A stretch of DNA of 64,000 bases, taken from NCBI GenBank assembly GCA_934465535.1, contig CAKSKV010000009.1, positions 1 to 64,000 on the forward strand. The letters run 5' to 3'. Source of the DNA: an uncultured Clostridia bacterium. Its GTDB lineage: Bacteria > Bacillota > Clostridia > Christensenellales > QALW01. Below, piece after piece: positions 1 to 7,197 of this stretch; position 1 is the first letter of the stretch; the number at the start of each line of letters is the position of its first letter. Both the position numbers and the translations under genes were made by a program. The notes beneath the pieces are model-generated. The model was given only the letters and a program-made list of their open reading frames with translations, did no database searches and had not been told where the DNA came from.

Positions 1-29
1 CTGTATGGTCGTTCTGAAAATATGGTCAT
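1..29 (-). CDS. Start of a gene running off the left edge (partial)
   Basis: An ATG at 29-27 on the minus strand is preceded by a good ribosome site (GGAG, about 10 bases upstream). It opens a frame of nine codons (MTIFSERPY) before the window ends. A terminator hairpin (52-90) lies immediately upstream, so this would be a separate cistron from the 102-746 gene. Too little is visible to name it. Confidence 0.35.
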
Positions 30-51
30 GAGTTCTGTTCTCCTTGCTGTG

Positions 52-90
52 AAATAAAAAAGCCCTCCGGTTTTTGTATAACCGAAGGGC
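52..90 (-). terminator. Rho-independent terminator after the 102-746 gene
   Basis: On the minus strand an 11-bp stem (GCCCTTCGGTT pairing with AACCGGAGGGC, one G-T pair) is followed by a T-rich run. It lies 12 bases after the stop codon of the upstream gene. Confidence 0.85.
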
Positions 91-101
91 GATTGATAGT
101 A

Positions 102-746
102 TTACATATTCTGTTGTGGTGCTGATTCCTGTTCAAAGGTCGGCGGCTCGGCTTCGAGGGAGGGGTATCCGTTCGTGAGCTTCTCTTGGAGCTTATCCAA
201 CTGCCGTTCCTGCTCATAGGTCAGTGTTTCGCAGTTGGCTTTGGCAAAGTCCACACAGCGATAGAGGTCTGCCGATTCTTTTTCTGAGAACAGCCGGTGT
301 TTGCTAACGAGACCGGAACGCACGGCAAAGGCTTCCTTGACATATTCATAGTTTGGCGAGTAATCTCCCCAAAACACCGAATCGCCGTCTGCATTCTGTT
401 TCCATGTGCAAAACATAAAGCCGTTCTTTTCGCTGTAGGTTGCCGCCAACACCGTATCTCCGAAGGCGGCAAGCTGTCTGTAATCGGAGACATCGGCAGC
501 CGTCATCTGCGGTGCGTGTTCGTAGAGACCGACATATTCCCGCACCGTAGAAATCTCATCCTGAATGTCTGCAATTTTACTGCGGTATTCATCGGAGAGG
601 TTTTGGTCGGCGTTGCTCAAATATTGACCGTTATATTTTATTCGACAGAGTGGGACGCCGTCCGAGGACACCTCCAGCCATCCGCTGCCGTCGATCTTGG
701 TGTCATACCGAGCCCTGAGCCGTTTGGATAATTCTTTCTGTAGCAT
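102..746 (-). CDS. Hypothetical protein, probable integrative-element cargo (214 aa)
   Basis: I do not recognise the family. The start at 746 (MLQKELSKRL) is chosen because GGAG sits nine bases upstream; an in-frame ATG at 818 lacks such a site. The protein is soluble and rather acidic. It has a helical segment rich in Asp/Glu/Arg in its first third and a Gln/Glu/Pro-rich tail, with no signal peptide or membrane segment. The style resembles accessory proteins of Firmicutes conjugative elements. The position beside the 3' end of a tRNA gene fits the edge of an integrated element, but no integrase or second attachment site is in the window. Function unknown. Confidence 0.6.
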   Translation of the reverse strand: MLQKELSKRLRARYDTKIDGSGWLEVSSDGVPLCRIKYNGQYLSNADQNLSDEYRSKIADIQDEISTVREYVGLYEHAPQMTAADVSDYRQLAAFGDTVLAATYSEKNGFMFCTWKQNADGDSVFWGDYSPNYEYVKEAFAVRSGLVSKHRLFSEKESADLYRCVDFAKANCETLTYEQERQLDKLQEKLTNGYPSLEAEPPTFEQESAPQQNM

Positions 747-916
747 ATCTGTTTTCTCCTTTTTTGAGGGTAATAAAAAGGCAGATAGATTTTTGATTTC
801 TATCTGCCTGTGCATCATTATTCGGTTGCGTGAGAGTTCAAGACATCCAACAAAGGGAAAACATCATTTTTATATCTGTCAAAACGGTTTGCTGAAATTT
901 TGCCGTATAAACGGTG

Positions 917-967
917 AAAACCCCGATGAAATCGGGGTTTTCACGGGCTACATCTATTTTGTAGCCC
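917..967. terminator. Two adjacent hairpins downstream of tRNA-Val
   Basis: AAAACCCCGAT/ATCGGGGTTTT (917-941) is a symmetric terminator able to act in both directions. Next to it GGGCTACA/TGTAGCCC (945-967) forms a second hairpin followed by TTTT on the plus strand. Together they separate the tRNA from the gene at 102-746. Confidence 0.7.
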
Positions 968-972
968 TTTTA

Positions 973-1049
973 TGGTGGGGATAGAGGGACTCGAACCCCC
1001 GACTTCTTCGATGTGAACGAAGCGCTCTAACCAGCTGAGCCATATCCCC
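973..1049 (-). tRNA. tRNA-Val(CAC)
   Basis: A full cloverleaf can be folded on the minus strand. The acceptor stem is GGGGATA/TATCCCC, the D arm GCTC/GAGC, and the anticodon arm CTTCG-TTCACAT-CGAAG gives anticodon CAC. The T arm reads GGGGGTTCGAGTCCC. The CCA end is encoded (973-975). Confidence 0.95.
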
Positions 1050-1204
1050 GTATTCTTTTGACACGGTGTATTATACTAAAACGGCACGGCTTTGTCAACG
1101 GTTTTATAATATAAGCCGCTCTGTTTCTGCGCCGGATTTTCCGTACCGTTTGCCGCAGGACGATTACCGCAGGGCTTTGGGCATATACCGCCGTGCTTTG
1201 GGGA

Positions 1205-1240
1205 TAAATATAAGGGCGGCCGCTGTGCCGCCCCTATTAT
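1205..1240 (-). terminator. Terminator after the cyclophilin gene
   Basis: On the minus strand GGGCGGC-loop-GCCGCCC is followed by a T-rich stretch (TTATATTTATC), 20-50 bases past the stop at 1261. The T-run is imperfect. Confidence 0.55.
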
Positions 1241-1260
1241 GCTTTATTTAATATTCTCGA

Positions 1261-1998
1261 TTATTTTGCGTCCTTGGGCTTATCGTAAACTTTGCCTCTT
1301 GTATCCACCCGTATACTCTTTATGCCCTGACGCTGCTTCGGCGTGCCGGAATTCCCGCCGTAGGTGGGCACCTTGCCCAGCTCCAAAACCGTATCCAGCC
1401 CCGTTATGACCTTGCCGAAGGCGGCATACTGTCCGTCCAGGAACTCGGCATCGTCCACACAGATAAAGAACTGGGAGCCTGCGCTGTCCATGGGGAAGGA
1501 GCGGCGCGCCATGGAGATAACTCCGGTTTTATGGCTTATATCGTTCTGCGAAAAGCCGTTGGCGGCAAATTCGCCCTTGATGTTATAGCCGGGGCCGCCC
1601 GTGCCGTCGCCGTTGGGATCTCCGCCCTGAACCATGAAGCCGTCGATTATGCGGTGAAAGGTCAGGCCGTCGTAAAGCTTTTTGTCATTTGCAAGATAGA
1701 TAAAATTCGCCACCGTTTCGGGGGCCTTTTCGGGATAGAGCTCCAGCTCCACCTCGCCGCCGTTTTCCAGCACGATTTTTGCTATGGGATGTTCCATACC
1801 GTTTTCCTCCACACTACTCAGAGAGCCGTCGGTAAGCATTATACCCGTATCCTTCCTGTCGCCCGCGAAGCTTTCCGAATTTGCAGTGCCGGAACCGACA
1901 CCTGCGGACTGAGAAGGTGATTCCGTCGCTGCGGGCGTACACCCCGCCCAAAGCATTGCAAGCATTACAGCGGCGCAAATAATCAGATGTTTTTTCAA
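1261..1998 (-). CDS. Cyclophilin-type peptidyl-prolyl isomerase, lipoprotein
   Basis: Extracytoplasmic foldase: it isomerises Xaa-Pro peptide bonds in exported proteins. Residues 1-20 are a lipoprotein signal with lipobox WAGC, so the mature protein should be tethered through the Cys near residue 20. A Ser/Thr-rich linker follows to about residue 70. The cyclophilin fold runs from about 75 to 235, with FHRIIDGFMVQGGDPNGDGTGG carrying the catalytic Arg and FxxxxQGG signature, then the GSQFFI and FGKV motifs. Length (245 aa) fits a signal, linker and domain. It has its own promoter (2030-2058) and is transcribed divergently from recX. Membrane-anchored PpiB-like proteins of this layout are common in Clostridia. 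Confidence 0.93.
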   Translation of the reverse strand: MKKHLIICAAVMLAMLWAGCTPAATESPSQSAGVGSGTANSESFAGDRKDTGIMLTDGSLSSVEENGMEHPIAKIVLENGGEVELELYPEKAPETVANFIYLANDKKLYDGLTFHRIIDGFMVQGGDPNGDGTGGPGYNIKGEFAANGFSQNDISHKTGVISMARRSFPMDSAGSQFFICVDDAEFLDGQYAAFGKVITGLDTVLELGKVPTYGGNSGTPKQRQGIKSIRVDTRGKVYDKPKDAK

Positions 1999-2029
1999 AC
2001 CTATCCCTCCGAATTGTAATTATGCGTTG

Positions 2030-2058
2030 ATTTTAGCCCAAAACGGATATAAAGTCAA
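2030..2058 (-). promoter_or_regulatory. Sigma-A promoter of the cyclophilin gene
   Basis: On the minus strand TTGACT (2058-2053), a 17-base spacer, then TAAAAT (2035-2030). The start codon is about 30 bases downstream with a GGAGGG ribosome site between. Confidence 0.75.
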
Positions 2059-2121
2059 GGCACGGGCGGGCGTCCCGGTGCGGTTTGGCGTAAATTTTCT
2101 GTTAATTATTATGCAAAAATA

Positions 2122-2151
2122 TTACGAAAAAGCGCTCGTATGCTGTATAAT
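2122..2151 (+). promoter_or_regulatory. Probable promoter of recX
   Basis: A consensus TATAAT (2146-2151) lies 18 bases after a weak -35 (TTACGA). It is about 70 bases upstream of the recX start. The -35 match is poor, so confidence is moderate. Confidence 0.45.
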
Positions 2152-2223
2152 ACCGTAGGAAGCATGATTTATTAATAAAAATCGGCACAAAAAAGCAAAA
2201 ATGATTAAAAACACGGGGGAAAA

Positions 2224-2871
2224 ATGCGCATAACCGCTGTTACGGCACAAAAGCACGACCCGGAACGGGTGAATCTTTATATTGACGGCGAATTCCGCTG
2301 CGGGCTCTGCATACAGACGGCGGCGGATTTCGGGCTGGCTCCGGGCAGGGAGCTTTCGCCCCGGGAGCTTAACGACATTGCCGCCGCCGACGCATATCCG
2401 GCCGCGCTTAACGCCGCGCTGGATTATGCCTCGCGCACAAACGCCAAAAGCCGCAGCGAATTTCTTGCCCGGCTTTCAGATTTTCCCCAAAAGGCCGCGC
2501 AGGCCGCCGTTAAGCGCATGGAGGAGCTGGGCTACATTGACGATGCGGCTTTGGCTGCGCAGATAGTTAAGCGCGGGCTTGCAAACGGCGAAGGGCCTTT
2601 TATGCTTAAAAAGCGGCTGTACGAAAAGCGGATCCCCGAGGAGCTGATACAGGAGTCGCTTTATGATATATCGCCCCGGCAGGAGGAAAAGGCAGCTGCA
2701 AACGCATTAAATCGCTTTCCGCAGAAAACGGGCGAGCCAGCGGCAAAGCAGCGCGCCCGCGCCTATGCCTACCTTGCCCGGCGCGGTTTTTCCTCCGAGC
2801 TTATACGGCAGACCCTTGAGCTGCTGCCTTGTGAAGACGATGACGAAACCGGGTACTCCGACGATATCTGA
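2224..2871 (+). CDS. recX: Regulatory protein RecX
   Basis: RecX proteins modulate RecA by binding along the RecA-DNA filament. The 215-aa product has the tandem three-helix layout of the family. An N-terminal extension typical of Firmicutes RecX (about 1-55) is followed by SRSEFLARL, then ALDYASRTNAKSR and IVKRGLANGEG. The conserved YLARRGFSSELIRQTL lies near the C-terminus. The start ATG follows GGGGGA. It stands alone upstream of birA with a 73-base gap, and RecA is not in this window. Family assignment is by recognisable motifs rather than a full alignment. Confidence 0.88.
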   Translation: MRITAVTAQKHDPERVNLYIDGEFRCGLCIQTAADFGLAPGRELSPRELNDIAAADAYPAALNAALDYASRTNAKSRSEFLARLSDFPQKAAQAAVKRMEELGYIDDAALAAQIVKRGLANGEGPFMLKKRLYEKRIPEELIQESLYDISPRQEEKAAANALNRFPQKTGEPAAKQRARAYAYLARRGFSSELIRQTLELLPCEDDDETGYSDDI

Positions 2872-2905
2872 AAGCTATTTTGATATCGTATAAAACTTTA
2901 TACCC

Positions 2906-2942
2906 TGCCGCAAAGGACGAAATCTTGCCGCAAAGGACGAAA
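2906..2942 (+). repeat. Tandem duplication of the birA ribosome-binding region
   Basis: The 17-mer TGCCGCAAAGGACGAAA occurs twice (2906-2922 and 2926-2942) with a 20-base period. Both copies contain AAAGGA, so the Shine-Dalgarno sequence of birA is duplicated. The second copy is correctly spaced (7 bases) from the ATG at 2945. Confidence 0.85.
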
Positions 2943-2944
2943 AT

Positions 2945-3619
2945 ATGAAATTCTGCAATACAGTTACGCTGGAATGTGTGGATTCCACAAACGAATACAT
3001 TAAAAATCTGCCGGTTTACAGCTGTGTGAGAGCTCTTGCGCAAACTGCGGGGCGGGGGCGGCTGGGACGCAGCTTTATTTCCCCGGCGGGAGGGCTTTAT
3101 TTTTCGGTAAAAATACCAAACCCCTGCCTGCGCGGCCTTGTTACCGAAGCGGCTGCCGTGGCTGTGGCCTCCTGCATACCGGGCAGCGGCATAAAATGGC
3201 CCAATGACATTATACTGAACGGGAAAAAGGTGTGCGGGATACTCTGCGCCAGCAACAGTGAAAATATGGATATAATAATCGGCATAGGAATAAATGTTGC
3301 CTGCGCCCCCATTGAGGGCTCCGCCTGCACCGGCGGCAGCGCGGACGAGCTGTTTAAGCGCGTTATTTGTGCGCTGGAACACACCCTGACGCTTACCGAG
3401 GAGGGAAAAAGGGAGGAGCTGCTGGGGCTATACCGTCCCCTGCTTTTAACGGCGAGCATCCCCGTAACGGTTACAAGCGGCGGCAAAAGCATAAGCGGCA
3501 CCGCCGAGGGTGTGGATGACGACGGCGCGCTTTTGGTGCTTTGCGGCGGGAGGGTTTATCATATATCCTCCGGCGAAGCAACCCTCTCCAAGCCCGCAGA
3601 CGGCACGCACGGGCGGTAA
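2945..3619 (+). CDS. birA: Biotin--protein ligase (monofunctional BirA)
   Basis: It activates biotin to biotinyl-AMP and attaches it to the biotin-carrier domain of carboxylases. The class signature VDSTN (about 15-19) opens the catalytic domain. The adenylate-binding loop appears as GRGRLGRSF (about 37-45) and KWPNDIILNGKKVCGIL follows around residues 81-97. GIGINV is near residue 115. At 224 aa it lacks the N-terminal helix-turn-helix of bifunctional BirA, so it should be an enzyme only and not a repressor. It lies between recX and acpS in the same orientation. Confidence 0.92.
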   Translation: MKFCNTVTLECVDSTNEYIKNLPVYSCVRALAQTAGRGRLGRSFISPAGGLYFSVKIPNPCLRGLVTEAAAVAVASCIPGSGIKWPNDIILNGKKVCGILCASNSENMDIIIGIGINVACAPIEGSACTGGSADELFKRVICALEHTLTLTEEGKREELLGLYRPLLLTASIPVTVTSGGKSISGTAEGVDDDGALLVLCGGRVYHISSGEATLSKPADGTHGR

Positions 3620-3648
3620 GGCGAGCCTTAAAAAATCGGAGGTATTGA

Positions 3649-4023
3649 ATGATACTGGGCATAGGAACGGATATTATCGATATACCGCGCATATCGCTTA
3701 TGCTGCGGCGGGAAAGCTTTATAGGAAAAATATATACCCAAAACGAGAGAGAATATCTTGCCCTGCACAAGCTGAACCCCTCAACGGCCGCGGGAATGTT
3801 TTCGGTTAAGGAGGCGGCGGCAAAGGCGCTGGGGCGGGGCTTTGACTATCTTTCGTGGAAGGATATAGAAATTTTTCACAACGAATACGGAAAGCCCTAT
3901 GTCGTTCTGCATGGAAAGGCCAAAGAGCTGTTCGAAAGCCTCAACGGAACGAGTGTGCATATAAGCATATCTCATATAAAGCTTGCTGCTGTTGCCCAAT
4001 GTATTATTGAAGGGAGAGAATGA
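3649..4023 (+). CDS. acpS: Holo-[acyl-carrier-protein] synthase
   Basis: It transfers 4'-phosphopantetheine from CoA to a serine of acyl carrier protein, an essential step of fatty-acid synthesis. The 124-aa length is typical. GIGTDIIDI at residues 4-12 holds the metal-binding Asp, and FSVKEAAAKALG (about 51-62) is the second signature with the Glu and Lys. SISHIK near the C-terminus completes the family pattern. GGAGG precedes the ATG by eight bases. The stop overlaps the start of the next gene by four bases (ATGA), so the two are translationally coupled. acpS next to the NAD(P)HX repair gene is a common Firmicutes arrangement. Confidence 0.96.
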   Translation: MILGIGTDIIDIPRISLMLRRESFIGKIYTQNEREYLALHKLNPSTAAGMFSVKEAAAKALGRGFDYLSWKDIEIFHNEYGKPYVVLHGKAKELFESLNGTSVHISISHIKLAAVAQCIIEGRE

Positions 4024-5438
4024 CCATGCTGCCTGTTGTCTCTGTAAATGAGATACGCCGCGCGGAAACGGAATACTTCGGCAGCGCCGATGTTTTGCAG
4101 ACCGTGCTTACGGTGGGAAAAAAAATGGCGGAGTATATTCTTGCTTCCCCGCTTATGCGCAATAAAAAAAGCCTGCTTGCCGTATGCGGGCAGGGCAACA
4201 ACGGCGCCGACGGAATGGCAGCCGCCGCCGTTTTGAAAAAAGCCGGGCTGGATGTCCGCGTGGTCTTTGTGGGGGACGCAGGCAAAAAAAGCGCTCCCGC
4301 CGCCTTTTGCATGGAACAGTGCAGGGAGCTTTTGGGCAGCCTTTTCCCCGCCGATGCGGTGCTGGACGCAATATTCGGCATCGGCTTTCACGGCATTGCG
4401 GCGGGACGGGAAAAGGAAGCAATAGAATTCATAAACAATCTTCATGAAAAAGGCGCCGTTGTTTTTTCCGCCGATGTACCCAGCGGACTGGGCAGCGAAT
4501 TTAAGGTGCATCCGGATGTAACCATAGGGGTACAGGCGGTCAAGCTTGCCTGCGCCTGCGGGACCTCTGCCGCCGCATGCGGGGCCCCGGCGGCAATTGA
4601 CGCGCTGATTCCCGGCGCAAGGGCGGAGGCGCAGCTTATAGAGCATAGCGATCTGCGAACCTTTCTGCCGCGCAAAAGCCCTTACGGCCACAAAAACAGC
4701 TTCGGCGCGGTGGGTATAATAGGCGGCTGCGCCGGCATGGAGGGCGCGGCCATGCTGAGTGCGGAGGCAGCGGCAAAGGCAGGGGCCGGCAAGGTGCGCA
4801 TAATTTCTCCCCTTCCCTATTATGCCGCCCGCAGCCCGCATCTTTTGCTTATGCCCTGCGAGCCGGATGGCGATGCTTTGCGCGGGCTGGACGCCGCGGC
4901 CTTCGGAATGGGCGCGGGCCGCACGGAGCATACGGCGAACACCGCCCGCATACTTCTTCAAAGCGAGCTGCCCCTTGTGCTGGATGCGGACGCGCTGTGG
5001 GCGCTGCACTCCGAGCGCGATATGCTGAAAAAAAGAAAAGAACGCGGCCTTCGCTGCGTACTCACCCCGCACATAGGAGAGGCTCTGCATCTTATCGACG
5101 ACCCCGCCCTTTTTGCGGATACTGCAGCAATTGAAGCAAACCCCGTTGTAGCGGCGCTTCACATAAGCCGAAAGTATTATTGCGATGTGATACTTAAAAG
5201 CTGGTACAGCGTGATCGTTTCAGACGGAGTGTGGATACTCAATTTCCCCACACCCGCTTTGGCCACTGCCGGCAGCGGCGACTGCCTTGCCGGCATATGC
5301 GCAGCCGTGCTTGCACGCGGAGGTCAAATCCCCGCCGCCGCGCTGATTCATAATGCCGCCGGACACCGCGCGGGCACACTGTACGGCCGGGACAGCGTTA
5401 CCGCCGTGGATATTATCCGTTCTATTTACCTTGACTGA
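4020..5438 (+). CDS. nnr: Bifunctional NAD(P)HX epimerase/dehydratase
   Basis: It repairs hydrated NADH and NADPH. The N-terminal YjeF_N epimerase domain (about 1-205) shows CGQGNNGADGMAAAAVL and DAIFGIGFHG. The C-terminal ADP/ATP-dependent dehydratase domain of the ribokinase-like fold (about 215-470) shows VLDADAL, LTPHIGEA, ILKSW and the anion-hole motif AGSGDCLAG. Length 472 aa matches the fused bacterial form. Start at 4020 overlaps acpS; an ATG two codons later is possible. Confidence 0.95.
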   Translation: MTMLPVVSVNEIRRAETEYFGSADVLQTVLTVGKKMAEYILASPLMRNKKSLLAVCGQGNNGADGMAAAAVLKKAGLDVRVVFVGDAGKKSAPAAFCMEQCRELLGSLFPADAVLDAIFGIGFHGIAAGREKEAIEFINNLHEKGAVVFSADVPSGLGSEFKVHPDVTIGVQAVKLACACGTSAAACGAPAAIDALIPGARAEAQLIEHSDLRTFLPRKSPYGHKNSFGAVGIIGGCAGMEGAAMLSAEAAAKAGAGKVRIISPLPYYAARSPHLLLMPCEPDGDALRGLDAAAFGMGAGRTEHTANTARILLQSELPLVLDADALWALHSERDMLKKRKERGLRCVLTPHIGEALHLIDDPALFADTAAIEANPVVAALHISRKYYCDVILKSWYSVIVSDGVWILNFPTPALATAGSGDCLAGICAAVLARGGQIPAAALIHNAAGHRAGTLYGRDSVTAVDIIRSIYLD

Positions 5439-5532
5439 CCGCCCTTGCCGCATGCGGAAAATTGAAAATGCCGTTTGCGGCGACGGGCAAAATAAAAGGC
5501 GCAGACCGTCACCGGCTGCACCGTGCAGAGCG

Positions 5533-5564
5533 AAAAGAAAGGCCGCAGCCCGAAGGCCGCGCCC
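5533..5564 (-). terminator. Terminator of the 24-codon microgene
   Basis: On the minus strand a 10-bp stem with one mismatch and one G-T pair closes on a TTCG tetraloop and runs into TTTCTTTT. It starts six bases after the stop codon of the small ORF at 5571-5645. Confidence 0.8.
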
Positions 5565-5570
5565 ATGTTG

Positions 5571-5645
5571 TCACCATTTGATGCACTTGAGAATTATTGC
5601 AATTGGGAAAATAGCGATTAAAAACAGGATGTACAGCGTTATCAT
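5571..5645 (-). CDS. 24-aa hydrophobic membrane peptide (independent microgene)
   Basis: This short ORF encodes MITLYILFLIAIFPIA followed by IILKCIKW. It is a single membrane-spanning helix with a small positively charged C-terminus. It is supported by a consensus ribosome site (AAAGGAGTGAT, with GGAG about nine bases before ATG), a consensus sigma-A promoter (5667-5695) and a terminator (5533-5564). The whole transcription unit is only about 150 bases. Function is unknown. Size and topology resemble type I toxin peptides and small regulatory membrane peptides, but I see no convincing antisense RNA promoter. It lies between the acpS-nnr operon and the CRISPR locus. Confidence 0.75.
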   Translation of the reverse strand: MITLYILFLIAIFPIAIILKCIKW

Positions 5646-5666
5646 AAAAAATCACTCCTTTGCATT

Positions 5667-5695
5667 ATTATACTGCCCTGCGGCGGTGTTGTCAA
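5667..5695 (-). promoter_or_regulatory. Perfect consensus promoter of the microgene
   Basis: On the minus strand TTGACA (5695-5690), exactly 17 bases, TATAAT (5672-5667). Transcription should begin about 20 bases before the ATG, leaving room for little more than the ribosome site. Confidence 0.88.
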
Positions 5696-5714
5696 TAGGC
5701 AAGGCCGCAAGCCC

Positions 5715-5939
5715 TTAAAACACCCTGAAAAGATTCGTGCAGCGGCCTATTATCGCGTATAATTGCCCGGTTTCGCCGTCCTGCAACAGTCCGCCGTTTA
5801 TGCCGTATATGCCGGCGCTGTATCCTACTTTGTCCAGCCTGCGCAGTGTGTCCATATATTCGGCGGGCTTATTGGTGTAGTCTTCGGCCACACCGAGCCG
5901 GACAAGCTGCCGCAATTGTGCTTGCGTGTACTTTTTCAT
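5715..5939 (-). CDS. Conserved-looking small protein of unknown function (74 aa)
   Basis: The protein starts MKKYTQAQLRQLVRLG and carries a Tyr/Gly-rich centre (VGYSAGIYGINGGLL). It looks like a small soluble alpha/beta protein without signal or membrane segment. GGAGG lies seven bases before the ATG. I recall similar short proteins in Clostridia, often near mobile or defence genes, but cannot name a family. It is on the same strand as the cas genes but beyond the distal end of the CRISPR array. Confidence 0.65.
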   Translation of the reverse strand: MKKYTQAQLRQLVRLGVAEDYTNKPAEYMDTLRRLDKVGYSAGIYGINGGLLQDGETGQLYAIIGRCTNLFRVF

Positions 5940-6021
5940 ACTTCGGCCTCCTTCGCGGCCGCGACAAACGCCCGGAAAACCCGCGCCCCGGCCTGAAAAA
6001 GCGCCCGCGCCTGCACATCAA

Positions 6022-7113
6022 GTTTTAGTCCCCTATAAACTCACACTACTCTCAAACATTGTTGGCGGCATTTATAGTTATGCATTTAGTTTTAGTCCCC
6101 TATAAACTCACACTACTCTCAAACCCTGCGCCTTTATTTTTTACCCACCACCGCAGTTTTAGTCCCCTATAAACTCACACTACTCTCAAACGCTGAATCG
6201 GTATATGTCACTTCCGGCAGAGTTTTAGTCCCCTATAAACTCACACTACTCTCAAACCGGAAAACGGCGTTTTGCTGTTTACAATGTGTTTTAGTCCCCT
6301 ATAAACTCACACTACTCTCAAACCGCCGGAATTGCATAAAACGCGAAACCAATGTTTTAGTCCCCTATAAACTCACACTACTCTCAAACGGCTGATTGGT
6401 TATCTATATTATCCTCATAGTTTTAGTCCCCTATAAACTCACACTACTCTCAAACTCAACCTTTTCGCGCTATCTGAGCGGCAATAGTTTTAGTCCCCTA
6501 TAAACTCACACTACTCTCAAACTGACAATTCCCGATACGCTGTTAAAAGCACGTTTTAGTCCCCTATAAACTCACACTACTCTCAAACCTGGGTGCGGCG
6601 CAGAGCTTAAAAGGCAATGTTTTAGTCCCCTATAAACTCACACTACTCTCAAACTGGATTATGAGCGCGCCGAAGAATATGAAAGTTTTAGTCCCCTATA
6701 AACTCACACTACTCTCAAACCCCGATACATATATTCCTACATATTCCCTGTTTTAGTCCCCTATAAACTCACACTACTCTCAAACGGAAGCGTAAGCGCA
6801 CTATTGATATTTTGGTTTTAGTCCCCTATAAACTCACACTACTCTCAAACCGTTGCGCTCACATCATTTATGCGCACTCTGTTTTAGTCCCCTATAAACT
6901 CACACTACTCTCAAACTACTGATGGTCGCGCTTGTGACGATAATTGGTTTTAGTCCCCTATAAACTCACACTACTCTCAAACGGTTTGAGATTTTGCTGT
7001 GCTTTGTGATATGTTTTAGTCCCCTATAAACTCACACTACTCTCAAACTAAGTTTCTCCGCCGAAAAGATAATCGTAGTTTTAGTCCCCTATAAACTCAC
7101 ACTACTCTCAAAC
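6022..7113 (-). CRISPR. Type II-A CRISPR array, 17 repeats and 16 spacers
   Basis: Seventeen copies of a 36-base repeat start at 6022, 6089, 6156, 6222, 6288, 6354, 6420, 6487, 6553, 6619, 6685, 6750, 6815, 6881, 6947, 7013 and 7078. All look identical. Spacers are 29-31 bases. On the minus strand the repeat begins GTTTGAGAGTAGTGTGAG and ends GGGGACTAAAAC. This strand is taken as the crRNA strand because it pairs with the tracrRNA anti-repeat at 13238-13270, and the leader lies on the cas side (7114-7197). The leader-proximal (newest) spacer is therefore 7049-7077. I found no match between a spacer and the rest of the window by eye. Confidence 0.98.
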
Positions 7114-7197
7114 CTCAAATTCGCATCAAAATGCGAAAACGGCACTACAACCGCGAGGTTTGATCGTCACGGGGACTGCACTGTGACTTGTGTAAAA
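7114..7197 (-). promoter_or_regulatory. CRISPR leader with anchoring motif and hairpin
   Basis: This 84-base gap between csn2 and the first repeat is the leader. On the minus strand its last seven bases are ATTTGAG (7120-7114), directly abutting the repeat. As I recall, ATTTGAG is one of the leader-anchoring sequences described for type II-A spacer integration. It is preceded by a perfect palindrome, TTCGCAT-TTTG-ATGCGAA (7137-7120). No clear promoter for the array is visible here. Confidence 0.7.

Noticed and set aside
5571..5645. Calling the 24-aa peptide a type I toxin
   Set aside because: Size and hydrophobicity fit, but I could not find a convincing antisense RNA promoter or terminator on the plus strand, so the function is left open.
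6022..7113. Reading the CRISPR array in the plus direction (repeat starting GTTTTAG)
   Set aside because: The tracrRNA anti-repeat, followed by nexus and terminator hairpins, is on the plus strand, so crRNA must come from the minus strand. The ATTTGAG leader end also lies on the cas side.
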